Positions 42,857 through 50,340 of a DNA stretch of 64,000 nt are shown piece after piece. How positions within the stretch are numbered: position 1 is the first letter of the stretch; each line of letters opens with the position of its first letter. Source of the stretch: Ruminiclostridium cellobioparum DSM 1351 = ATCC 15832 (GTDB lineage Bacteria; Bacillota; Clostridia; Acetivibrionales; DSM-1351); contig NZ_JHYD01000010.1 of NCBI RefSeq assembly GCF_000621505.1, positions 62,001 to 126,000 of the forward strand, given 5' to 3'. Both the position numbers and the translations under genes were made by a program. The notes beneath the pieces are model-generated. The model saw only the letters and a program-made list of their open reading frames with translations, did no database searches and was not told where the DNA came from.

Positions 42857-44386
42857 TTACGCTCCCACCCCCATAACCGTTTCCATAGCTTCTCCCGCCA
42901 TCATCATACCTAGCTGCTCCTTGTTAACCTTATGGGCATCAACCATGCCGGTTATTTTACCGTTGCATATGACCATGATCCTGTCGCAAAGCTCGATAAG
43001 CACGTCGAGATCCTCTCCGATATAAAGTATTCCGACACCTTTTTCCTTCTGCTCGTTAAGCAGGTCATAAATTGTATAGGATGCATTTATATCAAGACCC
43101 CTGACCGGATAAGCCGTTATGAGCAGATGGGGATTTGATTCTATCTCACGCCCCAGCAGAACCTTCTGGATATTGCCGCCTGATAATTGCCGGACAGGAT
43201 GGTAAATACCAGGAGTATTTATTTCCAGCTTCTTTATAAGATTTTGCGAAAGGGACCTGGCAATTTTTTTATCGATCATAAATCCTTTTTGATTCTGATA
43301 TTCCTTCAAAATCATGTTGTCCACCATGCCCATGGATGCCACAAGTCCCATGCCAAGCCTGTCTTCGGGTATGAAGCTCATGCTTATTCCCTTTTTTATT
43401 ATATCACGAGGATTTTTACCTACGATATTTTCGCCTTTATATTCTATCTTTCCTGAAGCAACCGGAAAAAGTCCGGCAATTGCTTCGCAGAGCTCCTTCT
43501 GTCCGCTGCCTGCAACCCCAGCCACTCCCAGGATTTCACCTGCCGACAGTTTGAAGTTAATGTTGTCGAGAGCCTTTACTTTTTCATCATCCACCACTGT
43601 CAGACCTTCAATGTTTAATATTGTTTTTTTGTCCTTGCATTCAATCCTGCTAATAGACAGGTCGACAGCACGCCCAACCATAAGGTTGGTAAGTTCGGCG
43701 GAATTTGTATCCTCTTTATTTACTGTGCCCACTGTTTCGCCTTTTCTTAATACAGTGATCTTATCGGCAATTTCCATGACCTCATTCAGCTTATGGGTTA
43801 TGATTATTACCGCACTTCCCGATTCTTTCATTTTTCTGAGAATTTTAAAAAGCCCTTCCGTTTCCTGTGGAGTTAAAACTGCCGTGGGCTCATCGAGAAT
43901 AAGAATCTCAGCTCCTCTGTAAATAACCTTGAGAATCTCTACCGTCTGTTTTTCACCTACAGACATATTATATATTTTTTTATCCGGATCAACTGCCAGA
44001 CCATATTTATCGGATATTTTACGGATTTTCCCGGAAAGTTTTGCACTTCCCACAAAGAACCTGCCCTTTTGGCCGGCTATTATATTTTCCTTTGCAGACA
44101 TTACCTCCACCAGCTTGAAATGCTGATGAATCATACCTATCCCCATTTCCATTGAATCCTTGGGAGTTCTGAAAGTAACCTGCCTGCCCTTGATGTATAT
44201 TTGTCCGCTGTCAGGTGTGTATATGCCGGAAAGCATATTCATCAGGGTACTTTTGCCCGAGCCGTTTTCTCCGAGAAGTGCGTGTATTTCTCCCCTGTTT
44301 ACCTCAAGACAAACGTTATTATTTGCTATTACGGGTCCGAAGGTTTTTGTTAAATTTTCAATTTTGATGTAAACTTCATTTCTCAC
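42857..44386 (-). CDS. Nucleoside ABC transporter ATPase (double domain)
   Basis: A 509-residue protein with two ABC cassettes, as in RbsA, MglA and NupO/YufO. Domain 1 has Walker A 'LLGENGSGKSTLMNMLSG', signature 'NMSVGEKQTVEILK' and Walker B 'ILILDEPTAVLTPQE'. Domain 2 has the degenerate P-loop 'VAGVAGSGQKELCEAIAG', signature 'QLSGGNIQKVLLGRE' and 'LLITAYPVRGLDINA', where the catalytic Glu is absent as in relatives. So domain 1 probably hydrolyses ATP. A 258-base gap with a hairpin separates it from the binding-protein gene. Confidence 0.94.
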   Translation of the reverse strand: MRNEVYIKIENLTKTFGPVIANNNVCLEVNRGEIHALLGENGSGKSTLMNMLSGIYTPDSGQIYIKGRQVTFRTPKDSMEMGIGMIHQHFKLVEVMSAKENIIAGQKGRFFVGSAKLSGKIRKISDKYGLAVDPDKKIYNMSVGEKQTVEILKVIYRGAEILILDEPTAVLTPQETEGLFKILRKMKESGSAVIIITHKLNEVMEIADKITVLRKGETVGTVNKEDTNSAELTNLMVGRAVDLSISRIECKDKKTILNIEGLTVVDDEKVKALDNINFKLSAGEILGVAGVAGSGQKELCEAIAGLFPVASGKIEYKGENIVGKNPRDIIKKGISMSFIPEDRLGMGLVASMGMVDNMILKEYQNQKGFMIDKKIARSLSQNLIKKLEINTPGIYHPVRQLSGGNIQKVLLGREIESNPHLLITAYPVRGLDINASYTIYDLLNEQKEKGVGILYIGEDLDVLIELCDRIMVICNGKITGMVDAHKVNKEQLGMMMAGEAMETVMGVGA

Positions 44387-44555
44387 AGTATCACCTTTTA
44401 AATTTATAAAGATTTTTTGACTGCATGTCTTTATTATAACCCATGGTTCAAAAGAACGTTTACGTTCTTAAAAATTTTTTTCGTCTGCAGAAACTTCCTT
44501 GCCTTGGCACTTTCAACGAGGCTGGAAACATCCTCACACCCCGTTATAAAACCTT

Positions 44556-44607
44556 ATTAGCAGTAGTCGAGCCCAATGCTGGCAAAGGAGCTTCAACTAC
44601 TGCTAAT
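44556..44607 (-). terminator. Hairpin between binding-protein and ATPase genes
   Basis: ATTAGCAGTAGT (44556-44567) pairs perfectly with ACTACTGCTAAT (44596-44607), and the stem continues imperfectly inward (CGA-GC / GC-TTC). It lies about 40 bases after the lipoprotein stop on the minus strand. It may partly terminate transcription or protect the upstream message, so that more binding protein than ATPase is made, a common arrangement. Confidence 0.6.
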
Positions 44608-44645
44608 ATTGTAATTTGTCAGAATAAATCAGTTATCGTTTTTTA

Positions 44646-45746
44646 TTAGTCTATTTTTCCGTTTACGCCTTCAACAAACCATTTGCATGCCTGCTGTTCT
44701 TCAACAGTCATTGTGGCACCTTCCGCGATTTTAACCGCACCGGTCTGATCCTTTACAGGACCTGCAAATACATCCAGTGAACCGTCAAGAATTTTGGCCT
44801 TGACTTCTTCAACCTTTGCCTTTATGTCGGCGTCCACAAGATCTGTCATAGGTCCTATATCCACAACGCCTTCATGCATTCCGCCGAGGTAATTTTCAGC
44901 CTTCCATGAACCGTCAAGAATTTTCTGAACCTGATCTACATAGTATACACCCCAGTTCCATACGGGAGCTGTGAGATACGCCTTTGGTGCAGCCTTGCTG
45001 CTGTCTGAATTGTAACCGATTGCAAAAGCACCTTTTTCCTGGGCTGCTATCTGCGGAGCAGTTGAATCCTGATGCTGTGCAATAACGTCATTTCCCTCGT
45101 TCAATAATGCTTCGGCAGCACTCTTTTCCAGCTGGGGATCATACCAGGTGTTTGTCCATTTGACGTTTACAACAGCTGTGGGGTTTACCGAACGTACTCC
45201 CAATGTAAATGCGTCGATACCTCTGATAACTTCAGGTATCTGCATTGCTGCAACATATCCGATTTTTCCGGACTTTGTCTTCAAACCTGCAACTATTCCG
45301 GTGAGATATCTGGCTTGTTCAATCTTTCCAAAATAGTTTACGAAGTTGGTTCCGTTTGATTTGTTGCCGGAGCAGTGGAAGAACTTAACATCCGGGTACT
45401 CCTTAGCCACTTTTTCAACGAAATCCATGTAACCGAAGCTTGTAGCAAATATTACCTTGCAGCCCTGGTCAATGAGGTTTTTTATGGCCTTTTCGGAATC
45501 TGCCGTTTCAGGCACACTTTCAACTTTAGCGGTTGTAACGCCCTTATCCTTTAATTGTTCTTCCAGGTAGATACGCCCCTGGTCATGAGCAAAGGTATAT
45601 CCCACATCTCCAGGAGTTCCGATGTAAATAAAACCAACTTTTAAACCTTCACCACCTGCCGGCGCTGCCGAACCCGATCCGCAGCCGGTAAGTACAGCTG
45701 CAGTGATCATAACAACAGCCAGCATTAATGCCAATAATCTTTTCAT
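44646..45746 (-). CDS. BMP family nucleoside-binding lipoprotein
   Basis: A 366-residue substrate-binding lipoprotein of the BMP/PnrA/NupN family. The signal peptide ends in the lipobox 'AAVLTGCGSG' with Cys22 as lipid anchor. 'GFIYIGTPGDVGYTFAHDQG', 'QGCKVIFATSFGYMDFVEKV' and 'GKIGYVAAMQIPEVIRGIDA' are the family landmarks. It delivers purine nucleosides or similar ligands to the permease. The ATG follows AGGGGGATTC. It lies 98 bases after the xpt stop. Confidence 0.94.
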   Translation of the reverse strand: MKRLLALMLAVVMITAAVLTGCGSGSAAPAGGEGLKVGFIYIGTPGDVGYTFAHDQGRIYLEEQLKDKGVTTAKVESVPETADSEKAIKNLIDQGCKVIFATSFGYMDFVEKVAKEYPDVKFFHCSGNKSNGTNFVNYFGKIEQARYLTGIVAGLKTKSGKIGYVAAMQIPEVIRGIDAFTLGVRSVNPTAVVNVKWTNTWYDPQLEKSAAEALLNEGNDVIAQHQDSTAPQIAAQEKGAFAIGYNSDSSKAAPKAYLTAPVWNWGVYYVDQVQKILDGSWKAENYLGGMHEGVVDIGPMTDLVDADIKAKVEEVKAKILDGSLDVFAGPVKDQTGAVKIAEGATMTVEEQQACKWFVEGVNGKID

Positions 45747-45792
45747 TTTTGAATCCCCCTAAGTTCTAATTAATAATTAATTGATATATTAT

Positions 45793-45817
45793 AATGCTTC
45801 CGTTTTCCGGGAGCATT
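45793..45817 (-). terminator. Hairpin between xpt and the lipoprotein gene
   Basis: ATGCTCCCGG and CCGGAAGCAT-like arms (on the minus strand AATGCTCCCGGAAAACGGAAGCATT) form a stem with one mismatch. There is no T-run after it, so it may be a weak or partial terminator that lets xpt transcripts continue into the transporter. Confidence 0.4.
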
Positions 45818-45843
45818 TTAAACCAAGTATGTTAACATAAAAC

Positions 45844-46416
45844 CTATTCACTGAAGCTGATCTTTCCGTTTTGCATGCTTTGCACAATAGCCAGGGACTG
45901 GACCTCAAGACCTTTTTCACGCAGGAGTTTTCCCCCGTCCTGAAAACCCTTTTCTATGGCAATTCCAATACCGGCAACCTGAGCTCCTGCCTGTCCGACA
46001 ATGTCGGCAAGTCCCAGTGCCGCTTTTCCGTTGGCAAGGAAATCATCTATTATTAATACGATATCATTGGGATTTATATATTTTTGCGAAACTCTCACAC
46101 TATAGGTTTTGCCTTTTGTAAACGAAAATACTTCTGCCAGATAAGTATCGGAATCCAGGTTCTTTGCTTCGGTTTTTTTGGCAAAAACCACCGGGACATT
46201 GAAATACTGTGCGGCTATGCATGCAATGCCTATACCTGAAGATTCAATTGTGAGAATTTTGGTAACATTTTTGTGAGCAAACAATCTGAAAAATTCCTTG
46301 CCCATTTCATTGAAAAGCTGAACATCCATCTGATGATTCAAAAAAGAATCCACTTTAAGGATGTCATTACCTAAAACCTGTCCGTCTTTCAAGATTCTTT
46401 GCTTTAAGAGTTCCAT
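45844..46416 (-). CDS. xpt: Xanthine phosphoribosyltransferase
   Basis: A 190-residue type I phosphoribosyltransferase that converts xanthine and PRPP into XMP for purine salvage. '[20 protein letters not shown]' and '[20 protein letters not shown]' match the Xpt N-terminus, and '[20 protein letters not shown]' is the PRPP-binding loop. A guanine riboswitch with a terminator lies upstream, as in Bacillus subtilis xpt. A BMP-type nucleoside transporter follows. Confidence 0.94.
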   Translation of the reverse strand: MELLKQRILKDGQVLGNDILKVDSFLNHQMDVQLFNEMGKEFFRLFAHKNVTKILTIESSGIGIACIAAQYFNVPVVFAKKTEAKNLDSDTYLAEVFSFTKGKTYSVRVSQKYINPNDIVLIIDDFLANGKAALGLADIVGQAGAQVAGIGIAIEKGFQDGGKLLREKGLEVQSLAIVQSMQNGKISFSE

Positions 46417-46515
46417 CTCAATCCTCCGGAAAATAGTGAAATATACTGCTTTAACAGAATATTCCTAGTCATAACAACTCAACTGAAGTATTATAAAAAG
46501 ACCCAGTTAATTATA

Positions 46516-46543
46516 AAAGCTCCCAATCATGGATTGGGAGCTC
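46516..46543 (-). terminator. Riboswitch expression-platform terminator
   Basis: AGCTCCCAATC and GATTGGGAGCT form a perfect 11-bp stem with a short loop, followed on the minus strand by TTTTA. It lies 40 bases after the purine aptamer and about 100 before the xpt ATG, so ligand binding would favour it and stop transcription. Confidence 0.88.
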
Positions 46544-46582
46544 TGATTCTTACGACAAATAAAAATATGTCAAAGATGAACA

Positions 46583-46649
46583 CCCGTAGCAAAGCCATTT
46601 ACGGCGGCTTCGTAGAGACTTTCGGACCATATCACCGAGAATATACGGG
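46583..46649 (-). ncRNA. Guanine-type purine riboswitch
   Basis: On the minus strand P1 pairs CCCGTAT with CTACGGG. The core shows TATTCTCGGTGATATGGTCC, then AAGTCTCTACGAAGCC, CGTAAA and GGCTTTGCTACGGG. These are the conserved loop and junction bases of the purine aptamer, including the L2 ATATGG and L3 CGTAAA kissing loops. The specificity base (position 74, in GCTACG) is C, which selects guanine. Control of xpt is inferred from place. Confidence 0.92.
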
Positions 46650-46760
46650 ATATTTTTCAATATACGGATATATATATTGAAAAACACCATTATTAAGTTT
46701 TTTCGACAAAGTTATTGTATCTTAGACTATCAAAAAAATCAAGATAAAATATGAACATTT

Positions 46761-47273
46761 TTAAGAAATACGCTTAAAAAGTTCACTTATTTTTTTGCTT
46801 CTCTCAAATAATAACATAAGTGGAAATCCTATTACATAACATGCAATAATCTGTCCTATGCCCACCGACAGCATTATTCCTAAAAATGCCTCCCAGGTTG
46901 GAGAACCTGATAAAAGATTGAGCTCCGCTCCGACAATTACCGCATTCAGCAATACAGGCGGAAGCGGTGCAAGCCACTTTCTCCGGGGTTTGTTAAAAGT
47001 CAGCCTGTAGGTCAGGTATGCAGCCAAAAGTGAAGTAAGACTTCCAATTACCACGTCCCATATTCCGTAGCCCCCTATTATGTTTGCCAGTATACAGCCT
47101 ATAAATAATCCCGGTATGGCTACTGGCGTGAAATACGGTAAAACCGTAAGTGCCTCTGCCAGCCTGCTTTGCATGGGTGCAAAGCTTATTGCGTAAAAAA
47201 TCATTGTGAGCACCAGATATACTGCCGCTATCATGGCCGAAGTTGTCAGCCATAATATTTTTTTGTTTTTCAT
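46761..47273 (-). CDS. QueT-type transporter (ECF S component)
   Basis: A 170-residue membrane protein with five to six helices: 'WLTTSAMIAAVYLVLTMIFY', 'MQSRLAEALTVLPYFTPVAI' and 'LFIGCILANIIGGYGIWDVV' are the QueT landmarks. QueT proteins are substrate-binding S components of energy-coupling factor transporters for queuosine precursors. The ATG at 47271-47273 follows GAGAGGGG; the frame opens upstream at 47327. No preQ1 riboswitch could be recognised upstream. Confidence 0.85.
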   Translation of the reverse strand: MKNKKILWLTTSAMIAAVYLVLTMIFYAISFAPMQSRLAEALTVLPYFTPVAIPGLFIGCILANIIGGYGIWDVVIGSLTSLLAAYLTYRLTFNKPRRKWLAPLPPVLLNAVIVGAELNLLSGSPTWEAFLGIMLSVGIGQIIACYVIGFPLMLLFERSKKISELFKRIS

Positions 47274-47412
47274 AAAAACCCCTCTCATTTGCCGCAACCA
47301 ACAGTACATTTTTAAAACACAGTGCATGCAGCTTGCGGACTACGTCAATAGGCCGGGATGCAAAACAAAATACTGCCCTGCAATGCAGGCAGCGTCGCCG
47401 TAGTTTTAATCA

Positions 47413-47484
47413 AAGCTTGTATTACAGCATCTCTCATTTTGCCGTTCTCGCACTCTTTTGGAATGTGCTTTAAAATACAAGCTT
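47413..47484. repeat. 72-bp imperfect palindrome (fold-back)
   Basis: AAGCTTGTATT at 47413-47423 is perfectly inverted at 47474-47484. Inside, AGCA/TGCT and CATT/AATG continue the pairing, so the whole stretch can fold into a bubbled hairpin. The centre holds CGTTCTCGCACT, very like CGTTCTCGCGCACT at 49109-49122 in the centre of another palindrome. The stretch between the QueT and glycosyltransferase genes holds nothing else but a GC-rich hairpin (CTGCCCTGCA/TGCAGGCAG) near 47375. Confidence 0.65.
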
Positions 47485-47591
47485 CAGACAGGATGGTCAC
47501 GAACTGTCTTTATTATTTTCTTTTTATCAAATTATATCATTGATTTACCGGTAATACAAAATAAATTTATTAAAATTTATTAATAAGTTTA

Positions 47592-48548
47592 TTACAGAAG
47601 CAGTAAAATTATTGCGCTTAAATTCAAACAAATACAGACAAGATACAGGACATATACTGTTTGTTTTTGGGTAAGCCCTTTGTTGATCAACCTGTAATGA
47701 ATCTGGGAGGAATCCCCCTCATATATCCGTTTCCCTTCTCTTATCCTTTTTATGACAACAAAAATATTATCAAATATGGGCAGGCCCAGAGCCAGTATTG
47801 GTATGAAAATTGACACTGCCGTGGCCTGTTTGAAAGCACCGTCCAGGGAAATAACCGCCAGAATAAAGCCTAAAAAAGTAGCTCCTGCATCACCCATCAA
47901 TATTTTTGCAGGGTATTTGTTATATTTTAAATATCCAAGGCACACTCCCACCAGAGTTATAGACATGATTCCAAGCAATTGGTTGCCTTTTGTGACAGAT
48001 ACTATAAACAGGGTGGCGGCAGATATGCATGAAATCCCTCCTGCCAGGCCATCCAGGCCATCGGAAAAATTAATTACTGTCGTCACTCCGAACAGCCACA
48101 GAACGGAGAGAAGAAATTGTATCCACTCCGGAAACAATATATAAGTGCCGTTAATGGGATTTGTAATCCCGGAAAACTCAATATTTGTGAAATATACCAG
48201 CAGCATGCATGCAAACAGCTGCAGTATAAATTTGGGCAATGCCTTCAAATCCTTACCGTTGATTTTAAACCAGTCATCCACCATACCCACACACCAGATG
48301 ATGAAGGAACTTGTAAGCAGAACTATTGATTTTTGGCTGAAATCCCGGGTGAATAAAAAGTAGCAAAACCAGAAAGTAAAGAATATTCCCACAGCCGCCA
48401 GATATGCTTTGCTTTCTGTATGGATTTTTCTGCCGCTTTCGGGATTTGGTTTTTCTGTATAATTGATTTTATGGGCAAGTTTTGTCAATTTAGGTGTTAC
48501 AATCAGCATTATTACAAGTGACAGAAAAAAGGTCAAATAGTAACTCAT
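47592..48548 (-). CDS. MraY/WecA-type undecaprenyl-phosphate sugar transferase
   Basis: A 318-residue polytopic enzyme of the polyprenyl-phosphate N-acetylhexosamine-1-phosphate transferase family. Landmarks are 'GMVDDWFKINGKDLKALPKF' (the Asp-Asp magnesium site), 'TTVINFSDGLDGLAGGISCI' and 'KILMGDAGATFLGFILAVIS'. Its divergence from MraY suggests a WecA/TagO-like enzyme that starts wall teichoic acid or polysaccharide synthesis by transferring GlcNAc-phosphate onto undecaprenyl phosphate. It is monocistronic here. Confidence 0.9.
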   Translation of the reverse strand: MSYYLTFFLSLVIMLIVTPKLTKLAHKINYTEKPNPESGRKIHTESKAYLAAVGIFFTFWFCYFLFTRDFSQKSIVLLTSSFIIWCVGMVDDWFKINGKDLKALPKFILQLFACMLLVYFTNIEFSGITNPINGTYILFPEWIQFLLSVLWLFGVTTVINFSDGLDGLAGGISCISAATLFIVSVTKGNQLLGIMSITLVGVCLGYLKYNKYPAKILMGDAGATFLGFILAVISLDGAFKQATAVSIFIPILALGLPIFDNIFVVIKRIREGKRIYEGDSSQIHYRLINKGLTQKQTVYVLYLVCICLNLSAIILLLL

Positions 48549-48660
48549 ACCCTGTTAACTCCATTTCATCCTTAGTATTTATACATTCGTTTATACATTT
48601 AAAATATACTATTAAAAACTACTTTTCAACATTTTGGAGAAAAAATTAAGAGATTATTAA

Positions 48661-49008
48661 TAATTTAACGAGTTGTGCCGGTTAGCTGATCAACTTTGCG
48701 AGAAAAAAATTATTACTGATTATACCGGTACTTCCGTACTAACTTCAAGCAATGGATTGCACACAAAGCGCTTACTTGAAATAGTACGGCTCACAACAAG
48801 TATTTTTCGCCGTCGCAGCAACTCGACCATCCGGGTCTCGCGTGCTGCTCAAATTGACCTCCTGTCAATTTCCCGGCATAAATACTTGTTTCTCGCCTAC
48901 AAATTTCAGCAAGCACTTTTACCGTGCTGTCCATTGCTTAAAGTTGTACTCGCATACCGGTATAAACAGCAATATCAGCTAACTGCAAAGTTGAAGTCAG
49001 GTTAAACA
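48661..49008. repeat. Long imperfect palindrome 1
   Basis: The arms mirror each other over about 170 bases. TATACCGGTA (48721-48730) pairs with TACCGGTATA (48955-48964), AAGCAATGGA (48747-48756) with TCCATTGCTT (48930-48939), and AACAAGTATTT (48795-48805) with AAATACTTGTT (48880-48890). Between these blocks the arms differ by scattered substitutions and small indels. The outer part (CAACTTTGC, AGCTGAT) also recurs inverted but in changed order. A plus-strand frame in it is not credible. Confidence 0.85.
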
Positions 49009-49015
49009 CTCTTTC

Positions 49016-49203
49016 CTGGTTAAATCTGGTTGCAGAGACCATAAAAAACAGCTTTAACCCATGTCTGCACAATCAATAATACTCCCGCCCGCTGTCCATC
49101 AATGGATACGTTCTCGCGCACTATTGAAGCAAGGTTCTTTAAAGCTGGTTCCCGGCGAGGCATCAGCTTTTTATTACGGAAAGTACCTGCGCTTTTAAAC
49201 CAG
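49016..49203. repeat. Long imperfect palindrome 2
   Basis: CTGGTTAAA at 49016-49024 faces TTTAAACCAG at 49194-49203, and the centre is tight: TCCAT-ca-ATGGA at 49095-49106, with CAATAATAC and CGCGCACTATTG on either side. The arms are about 65-75% alike by eye. A 62-codon minus-strand frame in it has no binding site and is probably chance. Confidence 0.78.
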
Positions 49204-49221
49204 CACAACGTGTTAATTTAA
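49203..49221 (+). repeat. Boundary motif copy (GCACAACGTGTTAATTTAA)
   Basis: This 19-base word closes palindrome 2 and is repeated exactly at 49481-49499, where it closes palindrome 3. An inverted, slightly changed copy (TTTAACGAGTTGTGC, 48664-48678) opens palindrome 1. The exact repeat at two ends suggests a defined boundary, like a recombination or processing site. Confidence 0.85.
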
Positions 49222-49228
49222 TCTGTTA

Positions 49229-49483
49229 TGCTAATTGAAATTTTGTTTTGCTTTACAGATAGATTTAATTAAAATCAACTGGTACGCGAGGACAACTTCA
49301 TGAAATAAGATGCACGGTTAAAAACAATTGCGGTAAATTGTCGACGACGGTAAAACCACTTTAAATGAGGCGATACAATTTTCGTAATTGTTTTGGGGGC
49401 ATCCTTATTTTATGAAGTTAGTGCGGAAGTACTAGTTGACATAAAAAATTACACAGGTAAAACAAAATTTAAATTAATTAGCA
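49229..49483. repeat. Long imperfect palindrome 3
   Basis: TGCTAATT at 49229-49236 faces AATTAGCA at 49476-49483, AACTTCAT at 49294-49301 faces ATGAAGTT at 49412-49419, and AAAACAATTGCG faces CGTAATTGTTTT (49383-49394). AAATTTTGTTTT and AAAACAAAATTT lie near the ends. The copies differ by many point changes, as in the two neighbouring palindromes. Confidence 0.82.
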
Positions 49484-49499
49484 CAACGTGTTAATTTAA
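49481..49499 (+). repeat. Boundary motif copy at the right end of the palindrome array
   Basis: Second exact copy of the 19-base word. It contains the stop codon and the last two codons of the secreted protein gene on the minus strand, so the array directly abuts, and supplies the end of, that gene. Confidence 0.85.
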
Positions 49500-50042
49500 C
49501 CATATGGTTGGTGCCAGTTCCGGAATGTGATCACCCTCTGATTTTTGCACGATATTTTCAAATAGAACATCATTTGATGATTTCACTTCAGTTTTTCTGA
49601 ATATATTTAAAGTGTTTTTGCCGTCACTTTCCTTATATGCAAAAACAATCTCATTACCAGCTTTGTTAAGCAAAATTTTAGGTTTTGTTGAGCCTACCGG
49701 TGCATTAAAAAGATTTTCCGCTAAAATTTTATTCATTTCATCAATTAAGTCTTTGTCGGTATATCCTTTTAACTTACCACTCAAGAATTGGTTCAGCTTA
49801 CCAATATCCAATTCTATGTAATCATCTTCATTTATGTTATGGGTTTTCTTTATATCCTGCCAAACCGTATTTAGTCTTGTTTCTACTTTTATCTTATTTT
49901 CAGCTTTTTCAGATGATACTGTACTATTAGAATCCGTACTTTCATTAACGGCAGTTGAAGCATAAACACCGGTTAAGGATAATGTTATTGTTAAAGAAAA
50001 TAACATTATTAAATTCTTCCTGTTTTTCACGATAAAATCCAC
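49491..50042 (-). CDS. Secreted hypothetical protein
   Basis: A 183-residue protein with an N-terminal signal peptide (basic 'VKNRKNLIM', hydrophobic 'LFSLTITLSLTGVYA', cleavage probably after ASTA or VYA). The mature part is acidic and begins with a Ser/Asn-rich linker, then 'DDYIELDIGKLNQFLSGKLK' and 'KPKILLNKAGNEIVFAYKES'. No family is recognised. The start follows AAAGGTGG. Its last codons lie in the boundary motif of the palindrome array, so its natural C-terminus may have been altered. Confidence 0.7.
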   Translation of the reverse strand: MDFIVKNRKNLIMLFSLTITLSLTGVYASTAVNESTDSNSTVSSEKAENKIKVETRLNTVWQDIKKTHNINEDDYIELDIGKLNQFLSGKLKGYTDKDLIDEMNKILAENLFNAPVGSTKPKILLNKAGNEIVFAYKESDGKNTLNIFRKTEVKSSNDVLFENIVQKSEGDHIPELAPTIWLN

Positions 50043-50340
50043 CTTTCATATGATTATATTCATGAAATGGATAAATTCCATACTATATATCCTTTTCAGC
50101 TATTTTAGCACAAATTTAAAGTAGTGTAAATATTTTCAAATTACCCCAGGCAATATGATTGAACGTTTACGCAATAATATGTAATATAGTATCATTAAAT
50201 CATTTTAACCATTTACTTAGTATGAGATGTCCTGTATAATATCTTATTTGGAAGACAATGTTCTTATTTTTGTACAAATCTGTTTCCAAGTGCCATACAT
50301 GATAACAACATTGACACAGTGAATTACGGAGGTAAAGACT

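Noticed and set aside
47274-47590. preQ1 riboswitch upstream of the QueT-type gene
   Set aside because: No short preQ1-type pseudoknot consensus could be found on the minus strand.
48673-49208. Coding frames inside the palindromes
   Set aside because: They lack ribosome binding sites and follow the mirrored sequence on both strands, as expected for chance frames in palindromes.
49203-49499. Integron attC sites
   Set aside because: The end words do not show the GTTRRRY/RYYYAAC core pair, and no integron integrase is near.
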